Source: Nocardia niigatensis NBRC 100131
GTDB lineage: Bacteria > Actinomycetota > Actinomycetes > Mycobacteriales > Mycobacteriaceae
Assembly (NCBI RefSeq): GCF_000308655.1
Contig: NZ_BAGC01000047.1
Location: 1 to 51,014 of the forward strand
DNA: 51,014 nt
Direction of reading: 5' to 3'
Shown here: piece after piece, positions 7,525 through 17,691 of the stretch
Position numbering within the stretch: the stretch's first letter is position 1
Layout: each line of letters starts with the position of its first letter
Program-made: the position numbers and the translations under genes
Notes under the pieces: model-generated
The model's database searches: none
What the model saw: the letters and a program-made list of their open reading frames with translations, nothing else
What the model was told of the DNA's origin: nothing

Positions 7525-8964
7525 TTGCGCTCTGGTGATGTCTTCGCCGATTACGTCATCGAACGCGAGCTCGGTCGCGGCGGCATGGGCTCGGTGTATC
7601 TGGCCAAGCACCCGCGGCTGCCGCGGATGACCGCGCTGAAGCTGCTGAATCAGGAGATGTTCGCCGACGACGAGATTCGCGCCCGCTTCATCCGCGAGGC
7701 CGACCTGGTCGCCCGGCTGGACCACCCGAATATCGTCACCGTGTACGACCGCGGTGACGAGGGCGAACAGCTGTGGATCTCCATGCAGTACATCGACGGC
7801 ATCAACGCCTCCTCGATCACGCCCGGCACGCTGCCGCCGCTGCGCGCGGCCCAGATCATCGGCGAGACCGCCAAAGCGCTCGACTACGCGCACGGGCTGG
7901 GCGTGCTGCACCGAGACGTGAAGCCCGCCAATATCCTGCTGGCCCGTTCGTCGTCGAAAACCGGTTCGGGCGAACGCGTCTACCTCACCGACTTCGGTAT
8001 CGCCCGCCTGCGCGACGACACCGGCCATCTCACCCAGACCGGCACGGTCACCGCCACGCTGGCCTACGCCTCCCCCGAGCAGCTGACCGGCGCGTCCCTC
8101 GACGGCCGGTCGGACCAGTACTCGCTGGCCTGCACGCTGTTCCAACTGCTCACCGGCACAGTCCCGTTCGAGGGCACCAGTCCCGCGGCGGTCATCCGCG
8201 GCCATCTCCAGCAGCCGCCGCCGCCCGCGAGCCCGCTCCGCCAGACCCTGCCGCGCACCATCGACGCGGTTCTCACCAAGGCGCTCGCCAAGCGCCCGGC
8301 CGACCGCTACCGCTCGTGCGTCGAATTCGCCACCGCCGCCGAGCGCGCCCTCCAGGCCCCGCGCACCTCCGCGCCGCCGCGCCCGCCGACCCCCGCGCAT
8401 CCGCAGCCGGTCGTCGCCCCGCGCCCGCCGACGCCGGTGCGCCCGCAGCCGGTGATCCAGCAGCCGCCGAACCCGACGCCGTCGACGCCGCGCCCGCTTG
8501 TGGGCCCGGGCCCGTCGTACCCGAACCAGGCCCCGTCCTATCCCAGCCCGGGCCCCGCGTACCCGGTCCCGCCCCCGTCGAACCCGTCCTTCCCCAACCA
8601 GCCGATCCCGAATCAGCAGGTATCGACCCCGGCGTACCCGAATCAGCCCGCGCCGCAGACCTTCTCGAATCCGGCGATCGCCCCGGCCCCGTTGTACAAC
8701 CAGCCGCAGTCCTACGCCCCGCGAACCAACCCGCCACCGAGCTACACTCCCCCGCAACGCAATTCGAACACGACGGCCTGGCTGATCGCCGCCATCGTCA
8801 CGGTGCTGGTCATCGTCATCATCGTGATCGCGGTGATCATCAAGAGCAGCAAGTCCAAGGCCGACGCCCCGCAGCACCCGGACACGGTGGTCACCCTGGC
8901 CTTCGCGGACGCGCTGACGCCCGACAACGCCTTGAATGCCAAGCTCGTCCGCATCGCCCTCTGA
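7525..8964 (+). CDS. Membrane Ser/Thr protein kinase lacking the sensor domain
   Basis: A 479-aa PknH/PknD-type kinase. The TTG start at 7525 has GGGGG 7 nt upstream, and the N-terminus (RSGDVFADYVIERELGRGG) aligns with those of the two other kinases here. It has a Gly-rich loop GRGGMGSVYLAK, catalytic HRDVKPANIL, DFGIARL, and ASPEQL in place of APE. The kinase domain covers about residues 8-270, a Pro-rich linker 280-412 and one transmembrane helix 417-439. Only ~40 residues follow the helix, against about 180-195 in the paralogues at 13696 and 15548, so the extracytoplasmic sensor is missing. It likely signals from the inner face of the membrane; substrates are unknown. Confidence 0.92.
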   Translation: MRSGDVFADYVIERELGRGGMGSVYLAKHPRLPRMTALKLLNQEMFADDEIRARFIREADLVARLDHPNIVTVYDRGDEGEQLWISMQYIDGINASSITPGTLPPLRAAQIIGETAKALDYAHGLGVLHRDVKPANILLARSSSKTGSGERVYLTDFGIARLRDDTGHLTQTGTVTATLAYASPEQLTGASLDGRSDQYSLACTLFQLLTGTVPFEGTSPAAVIRGHLQQPPPPASPLRQTLPRTIDAVLTKALAKRPADRYRSCVEFATAAERALQAPRTSAPPRPPTPAHPQPVVAPRPPTPVRPQPVIQQPPNPTPSTPRPLVGPGPSYPNQAPSYPSPGPAYPVPPPSNPSFPNQPIPNQQVSTPAYPNQPAPQTFSNPAIAPAPLYNQPQSYAPRTNPPPSYTPPQRNSNTTAWLIAAIVTVLVIVIIVIAVIIKSSKSKADAPQHPDTVVTLAFADALTPDNALNAKLVRIAL

Positions 8965-9026
8965 ACCCAGGAAATAACGAATTCTCGTGATGTGGTGACC
9001 TGGGCTTTACCGGAAATATCTATGTC

Positions 9027-9899
9027 ATGAGCAGCACAGACATCCGCCCCGCCCGCCCGACCGTTCTCGTCACCGGAGCCACCGGCGGCGTCGGCCGCCA
9101 CCTGGTCGCCACCCTTCTCGCTCGCGGCGCCACGGTCCGCGCGCTGACCCGCAAGCCCGAGGACGCGAACCTGCCCGCGGGCGTCGAGGTCGTCGCGGGC
9201 GATCTCACCGACGCCTCGACGCTCGGCCCCCAGGTGTTCGAGGGCGTCGATCGCGCCTTCGTCTTCCCGGCCCGCGGGATCGACGTGTTCCTGGACGCGG
9301 CGGTCGCCGCCGGCGTGCGCCGCTTCACGGTCCTGTCCTCACTGGCCGCGGCCATGGAGTTCCCCCGCGACCACGGCTCGGCGAGCCAGTTGCACCACAG
9401 CGCCGTCGAGGCCGCCGTCACCGACCGCACCGACGAGTGGACCATCCTGCGCCCCGGCACCTTCGCCAACAACCTCCTCGAGTGGCGCTGGCAGATCAGC
9501 TCGGGCGCCCCGATCCGCGCCCCCTACCTCTCCTCGGCCCAGGCCCCGATCCACGAACACGATGTCGCCGACGCGGCCGCCGAGACCCTGCTCTCCGACG
9601 ACCACCTCGGCCGGATCATCCCGATCACCGGCCCCGAGGCCCTCACCCGCACCGAACAGGTGGCCACCCTCAGCGCCGCCCTCGGCCGCGAGATCCCCCT
9701 CGTCGAAATCACCGCCGACGAATTCCGCACCGAGACCTCGCAATTCATCCCCGAGCCGATCATGAAAATGCTCCTCGCCTACTGGAGCGACACCCTCACC
9801 ACCCCGGACCGGGTCCGCCCCGCCACCGTCGTGACCGGCAAGCCGGGCCGCACGCTCGCCGAGTGGGCCACCGACCACCGCACCGACTTCGGCGCTTGA
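9027..9899 (+). CDS. NmrA-like NAD(P)-binding protein
   Basis: A 290-aa atypical short-chain dehydrogenase of the NmrA/NAD(P)H:quinone-reductase-like group. The nucleotide-binding motif GATGGVGRHL is near residue 17, followed by TRKPEDANLPAGVEVVAGD, which is typical of the dinucleotide-binding half. The catalytic Tyr-x-x-x-Lys of classical SDRs is not evident, as is usual for NmrA-like proteins, so it may be a redox sensor or quinone reductase. Start ATG 9027; a two-codon ATG-TCA-TGA upstream ORF overlaps it. It stands alone, with a hairpin after the stop. Confidence 0.85.
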   Translation: MSSTDIRPARPTVLVTGATGGVGRHLVATLLARGATVRALTRKPEDANLPAGVEVVAGDLTDASTLGPQVFEGVDRAFVFPARGIDVFLDAAVAAGVRRFTVLSSLAAAMEFPRDHGSASQLHHSAVEAAVTDRTDEWTILRPGTFANNLLEWRWQISSGAPIRAPYLSSAQAPIHEHDVADAAAETLLSDDHLGRIIPITGPEALTRTEQVATLSAALGREIPLVEITADEFRTETSQFIPEPIMKMLLAYWSDTLTTPDRVRPATVVTGKPGRTLAEWATDHRTDFGA

Positions 9900-9915
9900 C
9901 CATGCCACGGACCAT

Positions 9916-9942
9916 GCGGCCCGGCCATTCGGACCGGGCCGC
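9916..9942 (+). terminator. GC-rich hairpin after the NmrA-like gene
   Basis: GCGGCCCGG (9916-9924) and CCGGGCCGC (9934-9942) form a perfect 9-bp stem that may extend inward, 16 nt beyond the stop at 9899. There is no U-tract. Confidence 0.6.
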
Positions 9943-10028
9943 CCCCGTCATGCGGTCGTCACTCCCGCCTCCGCGAACTGCCCAGCCGGACAATGCCCTC
10001 GGCGACAAGGCATTCCGCACCCTCCGAT

Positions 10029-10265
10029 TCAAAGGTCGAATACACCCGCCCGAGCCCTGCCCAAGAATGCATCCCACTCCGCCCCGGAGACGCAGATGAT
10101 CGGCTGGGCAGCGGGATCGCTTGCGGGTTCACGCAGATACTTGCTGCCGCGGATCAGCACCGCCGGACCGCAGAGCCGAACCTCAACGCAACTCCGACTT
10201 GTGTTGAACCAGGACGACCCCAGCCAAGCGTCGGTGATGATCCGTCCAGACTCGATGGCGCTCAT
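10029..10265 (-). CDS. DUF397 domain protein (orphan)
   Basis: A 78-aa protein with the DUF397 pattern: an AWLGSSWF block (usual form W.KSS.S), CVEVRL, VLIRGSK (usual VRDSK), and a C-terminal EWDAFLGRARAGVFDL. In actinomycetes DUF397 proteins are usually encoded beside an XRE/DUF5753 regulator and act as its partner or anti-regulator. No such gene is in this window, so this copy is an orphan. It starts 28 nt after the stop of the ABC permease on the same strand and could be read through from it. The core serine-rich region is diverged. Start ATG 10265; the longer in-frame extension would overlap the permease gene. Confidence 0.7.
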   Translation of the reverse strand: MSAIESGRIITDAWLGSSWFNTSRSCVEVRLCGPAVLIRGSKYLREPASDPAAQPIICVSGAEWDAFLGRARAGVFDL

Positions 10266-10293
10266 GCCCGGCCGAAGTGGCGCTGCCAGACGC

Positions 10294-12821
10294 CTACAGA
10301 TCCGCGATCGCCGCCAGCGGCGGCGTCCGGGCGGCTCGCACCGCGGGCCACAGCGCTGCCAGCACACCGACCACACCGGAGGCGAGCAGCATCAGCACGA
10401 TCTGGGTCCACGGCACCGCGATGGTGGCGATGCCGAGGTCGGCAAGGGTTTTCAGGAAGCCCACCCCGAGCGCGATACCCAGGATGACGCCCACCACCGC
10501 GCCGAAGATCGCGATCAGCATGGACTCGAGGTAGATGCTGCGGCGAACCTGCGTTCGCTGCATACCCACCGCCCGGAGCATGCCGATCTCCCGGCGGCGT
10601 TCCACCACCGACAACGCCAGCGTATTGACGATGCCGAGAATGGCGATCACCACCGCCAGCGCCAGCAGGCCGTAGAGAATGGCCAGGAGCGTGTCGATCT
10701 GCTTGCCCTGCGCGCCCTTGAATTCGTTGCGGTCCTGGACCTGAACGATCACGTACTGTTCGGTGGCCTTCTCCAGGTTCTTCCGCATGACCGGGAGGTC
10801 GGCGCCGGGCTGGGCGGCGACCAGGACCAGGAAGCTGGACCGGTAGCTGACCGGGACCGTTTGCTCGTACAAGGCCATGGGGGTGACCAGGTTCTGCAGC
10901 AGCTGGGTGTCCTTGTAGATGCCCGCGACGGTGACCTTGAACTTCTTGTAGTCCATGCTGGTGATCTCGACGCTCTCGCCGAGCTTCCAATCATGGTCGG
11001 CGGCATAGGTTTCCGACACCATGATGTCGTTGTCGCCGAGCTGATCGGTGCCCTGCCGCATGGTGTAGTTGAGCACCTTGGCCATCTGGCCCTCGGGTGC
11101 GGTGCCGATCACCTGCTTGCCGTCGACCTTCAGCGCGATACCGTGGAAGGCCACCACATCCTTGACCTGCGGCACCTGCTCGATGGTGGCGGTGGCGGCC
11201 AGCGGGACGCCGATGATCCCGCCGGGCGGCCCGGCCAGAATGTAGTCCGCCTTCACACCCTTGTCGACCAGGTCGCTGACACTGGCCTTCGCCGAGGACC
11301 CGAGCATGCCGATGGCGGACACCAGCATCAGACCCAGGGTCAGGGCGAACGCCGTCGCCGCGGTCCGCCGCGGATTGCGAATCGCGTTGTTGCGCGCCAT
11401 CCTTCCGACCGGACCGAACGGCCGCACCAGCACACCCAGCCCGGTCAGCACCGGCCGCGACAGCGCCGGAGACGCGAACAGCACCGCGAAGATCAGTGCG
11501 GCGGCGCCGATTCCGACCACCGCGGCCGCGTTGCCGCCGGTGCCGCGCGCACCCAGCACCACCAGCACCGCACCGGCCACCGCCAGCACCGCGCCGATGA
11601 TGGTGCGCACCCGCAACGAGTCACCGGCCGAATTCGACTCCGAGCGCATGGCTTCCACCGGCGGCACCTTGGCCGCCCGCCGCGCCGGCGCGTACGCGCT
11701 CAACACCGTCACCACGGTGCCGACCCCGAGCGCCACCACCACCGTGCGCGGTTCCAGCGACATGGTGCCGGTGGGCAGGCCCAGTTTGAACGCGTTCAGC
11801 AGCCCGGACAGGCCGAACGCCAGGCCGACGCCCGCCGCCAGACCCAGTGCGCTGCCGAGCAATCCGACGATCAGCGACTCCCCCACCACCGACCGCGAGA
11901 TCTGCCCGCGGCTCGCGCCGACCGCGCGCAGCAGCGCCAGTTCGCGCAGCCGCTGCGCCACCAGCATGGAGAAGGTGTTGTAGATGATGAACGTGCCCAC
12001 CAGCAGCGCGATGGACCCGAACGCCAGCAGGAAGTAGTTGATGAACTTCAGCGCGTTGCCGAGCTGCGCCTTGAAGTCGTCGCGCACCTGCTGGGCGTCC
12101 TGCACCTTGTAGTCGGGCAGCGCGGCCTTGATCTGATCGCGCAGATCGTCGGCCTTCACCCCCGGCTGGGCCGCGATGTCCACGTACGCCACGTGCAGGC
12201 CGTCGGTGAACAGCTGGCGGGCCTGCGAATCCTCGAACTGCAGCGAGATGAACCCGCCGGTACTGGAGGCGTCGATGGTGTAGATGCCGGAGACGGTGAC
12301 GTCGATATTGCCCTTGGACGGCACCAGCACCGTGGTGTGGTCGCCCACCTTCAGACCGGCCCGCTCGGCGCCGCCCGTGTTGATGGCGACCTGTCCCGGC
12401 TGGGCGGGCGGCACGCCGTCGATGAACTTGTCCGGCTCGGCCACCGACTTGCCCGGCGGCAGATACGACTGCCCGAAACTCGGTGCGCCACCGGTCTGTA
12501 CGGCGTGCCCGTCCTTCAGCAGCACCACCGGGCCGTTCACGCTGGGCGCGACGGTCTTGACCCCGTCCAGGTGGGAGAGCTTGTCCACCACGTCATTCGG
12601 CACGCCGAGCGACTGCTGCTCCTTGGGCTGCACCCGCACGTCCACGCCCTTGGCCTGGGAGGCGAAGATGCCGTCGAACGTGCTCTGCAGCGTGTCGGTG
12701 AAGATGAAAGACCCGGAGATGAAGGCGGTTCCGAGCACCACCGACAGCACGGTCAGCACCAGGCGCACCTTGTGCGCGGCGAGATTGCGCAAGGCGACCT
12801 TGCGCATCGGGGAGGCAGCCA

Positions 12822-12822
<1 letters not shown>
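10294..12822 (-). CDS. MacB/FtsX-type ABC transporter permease
   Basis: An 842-aa permease with two FtsX-like domains. After the N-terminal helix (~residues 16-40) comes a periplasmic MacB-type domain, then helices with the hallmark RLRELALLRAVGASRGQI. A second periplasmic part follows, then helices with ERRREIGMLRAVGMQRTQV. About ten membrane helices are visible, and the protein ends PPLAAIADL. Its start overlaps the stop of the ATPase gene by 1 nt. Such transporters couple ATP hydrolysis to extraction of lipoproteins, lipids or peptides across the envelope; the substrate here is unknown. Confidence 0.93.
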
Positions 12823-13595
<773 letters not shown>

Positions 13596-13695
13596 GATGT
13601 CCAGTGTGTCGAGGTTCAGGGATGGACGCCATCCGGGATCACCCCGATGACGATGTCCTCACAGACTTCACACAAACGCCGCGGTCGAACAGCCC

Positions 13696-15417
13696 TCAAT
13701 TGATGGGGGCGGCGCGCCACCAGTCCAGCAGCTGGTCGTCGGTGGCCAGGAAACCGGTGCTGTACATCAGGAAGGCGTGCTTGCTGTCCTGGGAGTGGAA
13801 CTCCGTCACCAGACGTGGACGCAGCAGGGCGCTGTCGCTGAGCTGGTAGTTCGTGTACAGGTTGCCGTGCACCTTGACGTCGGACTTGGAGAAGCCCGAC
13901 AGCGCGTTCAGGGCGTCCTCGGCCTCGGCGGCCGAGCGATACATGACGAAGCGGTAGCTCGGGTGGCCGACGCCGCCCGCGCAGTTCCAGGCCACCGCCC
14001 AGTTGCCCAGGTCGGGATCGCCGGATCCGGTGTCGGGCGGCGGCGAGGAATGCTGATAGGTCGAGCAGGCCGCGCCCTGATAGCCGGTGCCCGAGTTCGA
14101 GTCGGCGTTCGGGTCGGACTGCGGGAGCATCTGCGGGAAACGCCGGCTGAGTACCTGCGCGTCGGTGCCCGAATGCTCCGGGATGCCGGCGGCGGGGTCG
14201 GTGGTCTCGGTCGGGCTCACCTCCTCCTCGGTGGTCGGCGCGGGCGCCTCGGAGGTGGTCGCCGGGGTGTGAGAGGTCCCGCTCCGGTCCAGCGCGGCCA
14301 GACAGCCGCCGACCGCCACCAGCGGCAACACCACGACGGCCGCCGCCCCCAGCAGACAACCCCGCAGCTTCGAGCGCTTCTTGCGCGGCGGCACCGGCCG
14401 CGGCGCGGGCGGCGCGGGCACCGGGGCCTGGCCGGTATAGCGCATGGTCGCGGGCGGCTGCTGTCCGGGAGCGGAATTCGGATCGACACCGTACGGAGTC
14501 GTCGCGGTGGCGCCGAATTGCCCTGGCGCCACCGGTGATACGCCGGATTGCGGCACGAACGGCGAGTGCGCCACCACGGTTGCCCCGGCCGGATTCTCCA
14601 GCGCCTGCTGGGCCGCGGCGGCGAACTCGCCGCACGAATCGAACCGTCCCTCCGGGTGTTTCGCGAGGGCGCGGGCCAGCACCGCGTCCAGGGACTGCGG
14701 CAGTCCCGGCCGCAGCGTGCTCACCGCCGGCGGCGCCTGATTGAGGTGACCGTGGATGATGCCCACCGGATGCTCGGCGGCGAACGGCACGTCGCCGGTG
14801 AGCAACCGGAACAGCGTGCAGGCCAGCGAATACTGATCCGAGCGCGGATCCAGCGGCTGACCGGAGAGCTGTTCCGGGGAGGCGTAGGTGAGCGTCGCGG
14901 TGAACGAGCCGGTCTGGGTGAGCTTGGTGGCGTCGTCACGCAGGCGGGCAATACCGAAGTCCGCCAGGAAGACTCGCTCCTCGCCGTCCAGGCGTTCGAG
15001 CAGGATGTTGGCGGGCTTCACATCCCGGTGCAGCACGCCGCGGCGATGCGCGAAATCCAGGGCCCGCGCGGTCTCGGCGATTATCCGGATGGCCTGGCGC
15101 GGCGGCAGATTCGCCGCCTCCAGCTGGGACGCGTCGGGGCCGTCGATGTAGCGCATGGCGATCCAGGGCTGCGCGTCATCGATGCCGCGGTCGTAGACCG
15201 GCACGATATTGGGGTGATCCAGCCGGGCGACCAGATCGCCCTCCCGCTCGAACCGCCGCCGTACCTCGATATCGCCGAACACGTCCCGGCTCAGCAGCTT
15301 CAGCGCGATCAGCCGAGGCAGCCGGGGGTGCCGGGCCAGATACACCGACCCCATGCCGCCGCGGCCGAGTTCGCGTTCGATCTCGTATCCCGCGAACACT
15401 TCCCCAGCGCGCAGCAC
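13696..15417 (-). CDS. Membrane Ser/Thr protein kinase with extracytoplasmic domain (1)
   Basis: A 573-aa PknH-type kinase. GTG 15417 is preferred: AAAGGGAAG lies just upstream and the N-terminus VLRAGEVFAGYEIERELG then aligns with the paralogues. An upstream ATG at 15471 would add 18 residues encoded inside a repeat fragment. Kinase motifs are GRGGMGSVYLAR, HRDVKPANIL, DFGIARL and ASPEQL. A Pro-rich linker leads to one membrane helix at about 353-378. The external domain (~380-573) has two cysteines (AACSTY and WNCAGG) likely to form a disulphide, YTNYQL, and ends WWRAAPIN. This domain is shared with the kinase at 15548. Confidence 0.93.
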   Translation of the reverse strand: MLRAGEVFAGYEIERELGRGGMGSVYLARHPRLPRLIALKLLSRDVFGDIEVRRRFEREGDLVARLDHPNIVPVYDRGIDDAQPWIAMRYIDGPDASQLEAANLPPRQAIRIIAETARALDFAHRRGVLHRDVKPANILLERLDGEERVFLADFGIARLRDDATKLTQTGSFTATLTYASPEQLSGQPLDPRSDQYSLACTLFRLLTGDVPFAAEHPVGIIHGHLNQAPPAVSTLRPGLPQSLDAVLARALAKHPEGRFDSCGEFAAAAQQALENPAGATVVAHSPFVPQSGVSPVAPGQFGATATTPYGVDPNSAPGQQPPATMRYTGQAPVPAPPAPRPVPPRKKRSKLRGCLLGAAAVVVLPLVAVGGCLAALDRSGTSHTPATTSEAPAPTTEEEVSPTETTDPAAGIPEHSGTDAQVLSRRFPQMLPQSDPNADSNSGTGYQGAACSTYQHSSPPPDTGSGDPDLGNWAVAWNCAGGVGHPSYRFVMYRSAAEAEDALNALSGFSKSDVKVHGNLYTNYQLSDSALLRPRLVTEFHSQDSKHAFLMYSTGFLATDDQLLDWWRAAPIN

Positions 15418-15429
15418 AGCTTCCCTTTC

Positions 15430-15495
15430 TGAAACAATTTGCCTCCGCTTCGCTGCGAACGAGCGCTCCATAGACCTGTGCTCGGGCCGCGAACC
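15430..15495 (-). repeat. Degenerate copy of the inverted-repeat element
   Basis: Read on the minus strand it begins GGTTCGCGGCCC (15495-15484), contains GCTCGTTC, and ends in the tail AGCGAAGCGGAGG just upstream of the kinase start at 15417. The matching second arm is absent, so this is a half-element. Confidence 0.6.
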
Positions 15496-15547
15496 AGATA
15501 CCGCGCCGACCCTAGCGTGATCGTCGCGGCGTTTCGAATACCCCAGG

Positions 15548-17467
15548 TCAGTTGATGGGGGCGCTCTTCCACCACTTCAGGACGGGGTCGAAACTGCCCG
15601 TGAGGCCGTCCGTGTACATCAGGTACTGGCCGCGGCCCGCGTCGCCGGTGAAGGCGGTCACGATCCGCGGGTGACTGTCATCGGTGAGCTGGTAGTTGGT
15701 GTAGGTCTTGCCGCCGTTGGCGTCCTGCGACTTGGCGTCCGGGGTCAGATCGCTCAGGACGGTCTGCGCCGTGGCGGCCGAGGAGTAGGCGAAGATGCGG
15801 TAGAAGGGGTCGCTGTTGTTGTTGCCGCCGTAGCAGCGCCACTGCACTTTCCAGTCGCCGAAGTCGGGGGTGCCGTCGGTGGCGTCGGAGGAGACCGGCG
15901 AGTCGGCGACCCAGCAGGTCGCACCGTTGTAGCCCTTGCCGCCGGTCTTGACGGCGGGCAGCAGTTTCGGGAAATCCTTGGCCACCACCGACCAGTCGAC
16001 CTGCTTGTCGCCGGCGGGCGCCGCGCCCGCCGACGTGTTCGCGACACTGCCCGGCGCGCCACCGGCCTTGGTGTTGCTCGCCTTGCCGCCCGCCGCCGCG
16101 AGCACCGCGACCACCACGACGAGCAGCACCACGACCGCCAGCACGATGCCGATGATGAGCCCGGTATTGGACTTCACCGGCGGCCGATGCGCGCCAACCG
16201 GGGCGACGGGCGGACGCTGCGGGGCCGGGCGGCCCGGGCTCGGATAGTTGTAGGACGGGGCCGGCGGCTGCGTGTACTGATTGGTCCCGCGCCCGGTGTA
16301 GTTGCCGGTGACCGGCTTCGGCGGAGCGGGATTGACCTGTGTCGGAGTCGGATACGGCACGGCCGGGGACGGCGGCGCGGTCTGCGGGCGCGGCCCCGCG
16401 GTCGGCATGGGCGCGCCGGTCATCGGCATACCGGTCAGGTGCGGGCCCGCGGTCACCGGATTGCCCGTCGACATCGGGCCGCCGGTCGGCATGGCGCCGC
16501 CCGTATACATGGGCATACCGGTCGGCATCGCGCCACCGGTCAGGTGCGGCGCGACCGGATTCGGCCCGGCGGTGTGCGGCATGACCGGCATCGGCGGCGA
16601 GGTGCGCTGCACCAGAGGCATGGCGGGCGCGCTCGGATTGGCCAGGGCGCTGCGAGCTGCGGCCGCGAAGTCACTGCAACTCGGGAAGCGATCCTCCGGA
16701 CGCTTGGCCATGGCCTTGGCGATCACCATGTCCAGGCTCTGCGGCAGTCCGGCGCGCGCGTTGCCCAGCGGCGGCGGCGGATTCTGCAGATGCCCCTGGA
16801 TGACCGCCGCCGGATTGGTGGCCGAGAACGGGCCGGACCCGGTGAACAGCCAGAACAGGGTGCAGGCCAGCGAATACTGGTCGGAGCGGCCGTCGAGCGC
16901 GGATCCGGTCAGCTGCTCGGGCGAGGCGTAGGCCAGGGTCGCGGTGAAGGTGCCGGTCTGGGTGAGGTGACCGCTGTCGTCGCGCAGCCGCGCGATACCG
17001 AAGTCGGTCAGGTACACCCGCTCGCCCTTGCCGCCGGTGGAGCGGGCCAGCAGGATATTGGCCGGCTTCACGTCCCGGTGCAGTACCTCGTTGCGGTGCG
17101 CGTAGTCGAGGGCGTCGGCCATCTCGGCGACGATCTGCACGGCCCGCTCGGGCGGCAGCGTCTGCGGAGTCACACTGGCGGCGTCGATGCCATCGATGTA
17201 CTGCATGGAGATCCACAGCTGGCCGTCCTCGAGCCCGCGGTCGTAGACGGTGACGATATTGTGGTGATCCAGTTGCGCGACCAGGTCGGCCTCGCGCTCG
17301 AAGCGGGCGCGGACCTCCTTGTCGAAGACCATCTCCCGATTCAGCAGCTTGAGCGCCGTCATCCGCGGCAGCCGCGGATGCTTGGCCAGGTACACCGAAC
17401 CCATGCCACCCCGGCCGAGCTGCCGTTCGATGACATACCCAGCAAAAACGTCACCGTTGGACAGCAT
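15548..17467 (-). CDS. Membrane Ser/Thr protein kinase with extracytoplasmic domain (2)
   Basis: A 639-aa PknH-type kinase. ATG 17467 has GGGAG about 9 nt upstream; the longer frame adds 64 unlikely residues. Motifs are GRGGMGSVYLAK, HRDVKPANIL, DFGIARL and ASPEQL. The linker (~300-430) is an unusual Met/Thr/Gly/Pro repeat (TGGAMPTG, TGMPMTGAPMP-like units). There is one membrane helix at about 432-457. The external domain (~458-639) carries ATCW and WRCYGG cysteines, YTNYQL, and ends WWKSAPIN, paralogous to the kinase at 13696. A TACAGT -10 candidate on the minus strand (17573-17568) would give a leader of about 95 nt. The ligand is unknown. Confidence 0.93.
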   Translation of the reverse strand: MLSNGDVFAGYVIERQLGRGGMGSVYLAKHPRLPRMTALKLLNREMVFDKEVRARFEREADLVAQLDHHNIVTVYDRGLEDGQLWISMQYIDGIDAASVTPQTLPPERAVQIVAEMADALDYAHRNEVLHRDVKPANILLARSTGGKGERVYLTDFGIARLRDDSGHLTQTGTFTATLAYASPEQLTGSALDGRSDQYSLACTLFWLFTGSGPFSATNPAAVIQGHLQNPPPPLGNARAGLPQSLDMVIAKAMAKRPEDRFPSCSDFAAAARSALANPSAPAMPLVQRTSPPMPVMPHTAGPNPVAPHLTGGAMPTGMPMYTGGAMPTGGPMSTGNPVTAGPHLTGMPMTGAPMPTAGPRPQTAPPSPAVPYPTPTQVNPAPPKPVTGNYTGRGTNQYTQPPAPSYNYPSPGRPAPQRPPVAPVGAHRPPVKSNTGLIIGIVLAVVVLLVVVVAVLAAAGGKASNTKAGGAPGSVANTSAGAAPAGDKQVDWSVVAKDFPKLLPAVKTGGKGYNGATCWVADSPVSSDATDGTPDFGDWKVQWRCYGGNNNSDPFYRIFAYSSAATAQTVLSDLTPDAKSQDANGGKTYTNYQLTDDSHPRIVTAFTGDAGRGQYLMYTDGLTGSFDPVLKWWKSAPIN

Positions 17468-17679
17468 GACGATCTCCCACTTCCCATTCCACGAGCCGGG
17501 ACCCACCAGCGCGCGAGGTACCACAGACGATCGGCGTGATCGTTCGGGCCGATCCGAAAACACCGAAACTGTAGCCGATTCGCGGCCTACCGAACTATCT
17601 ACGCGCAGCCCGCTTACGCAACACTCAACGTTTGCTTGTCGTCCCTGGTGACCCGGCATGCGGTGTCGGGGGGCGGGGA

Positions 17680-17685
17680 TACGCT
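17680..17685 (+). promoter_or_regulatory. -10 box of a leaderless promoter (nfo)
   Basis: TACGCT fits TANNNT and is followed by exactly 6 nt before ATG 17692, placing the transcription start at the A of the start codon. No Shine-Dalgarno is present. Confidence 0.65.
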
Positions 17686-17691
17686 GGCCGC

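Noticed and set aside
7168..8877. 569-aa minus-strand ORF over the first kinase
   Set aside because: Repetitive Gly/Arg/Val composition, antisense to a complete kinase.
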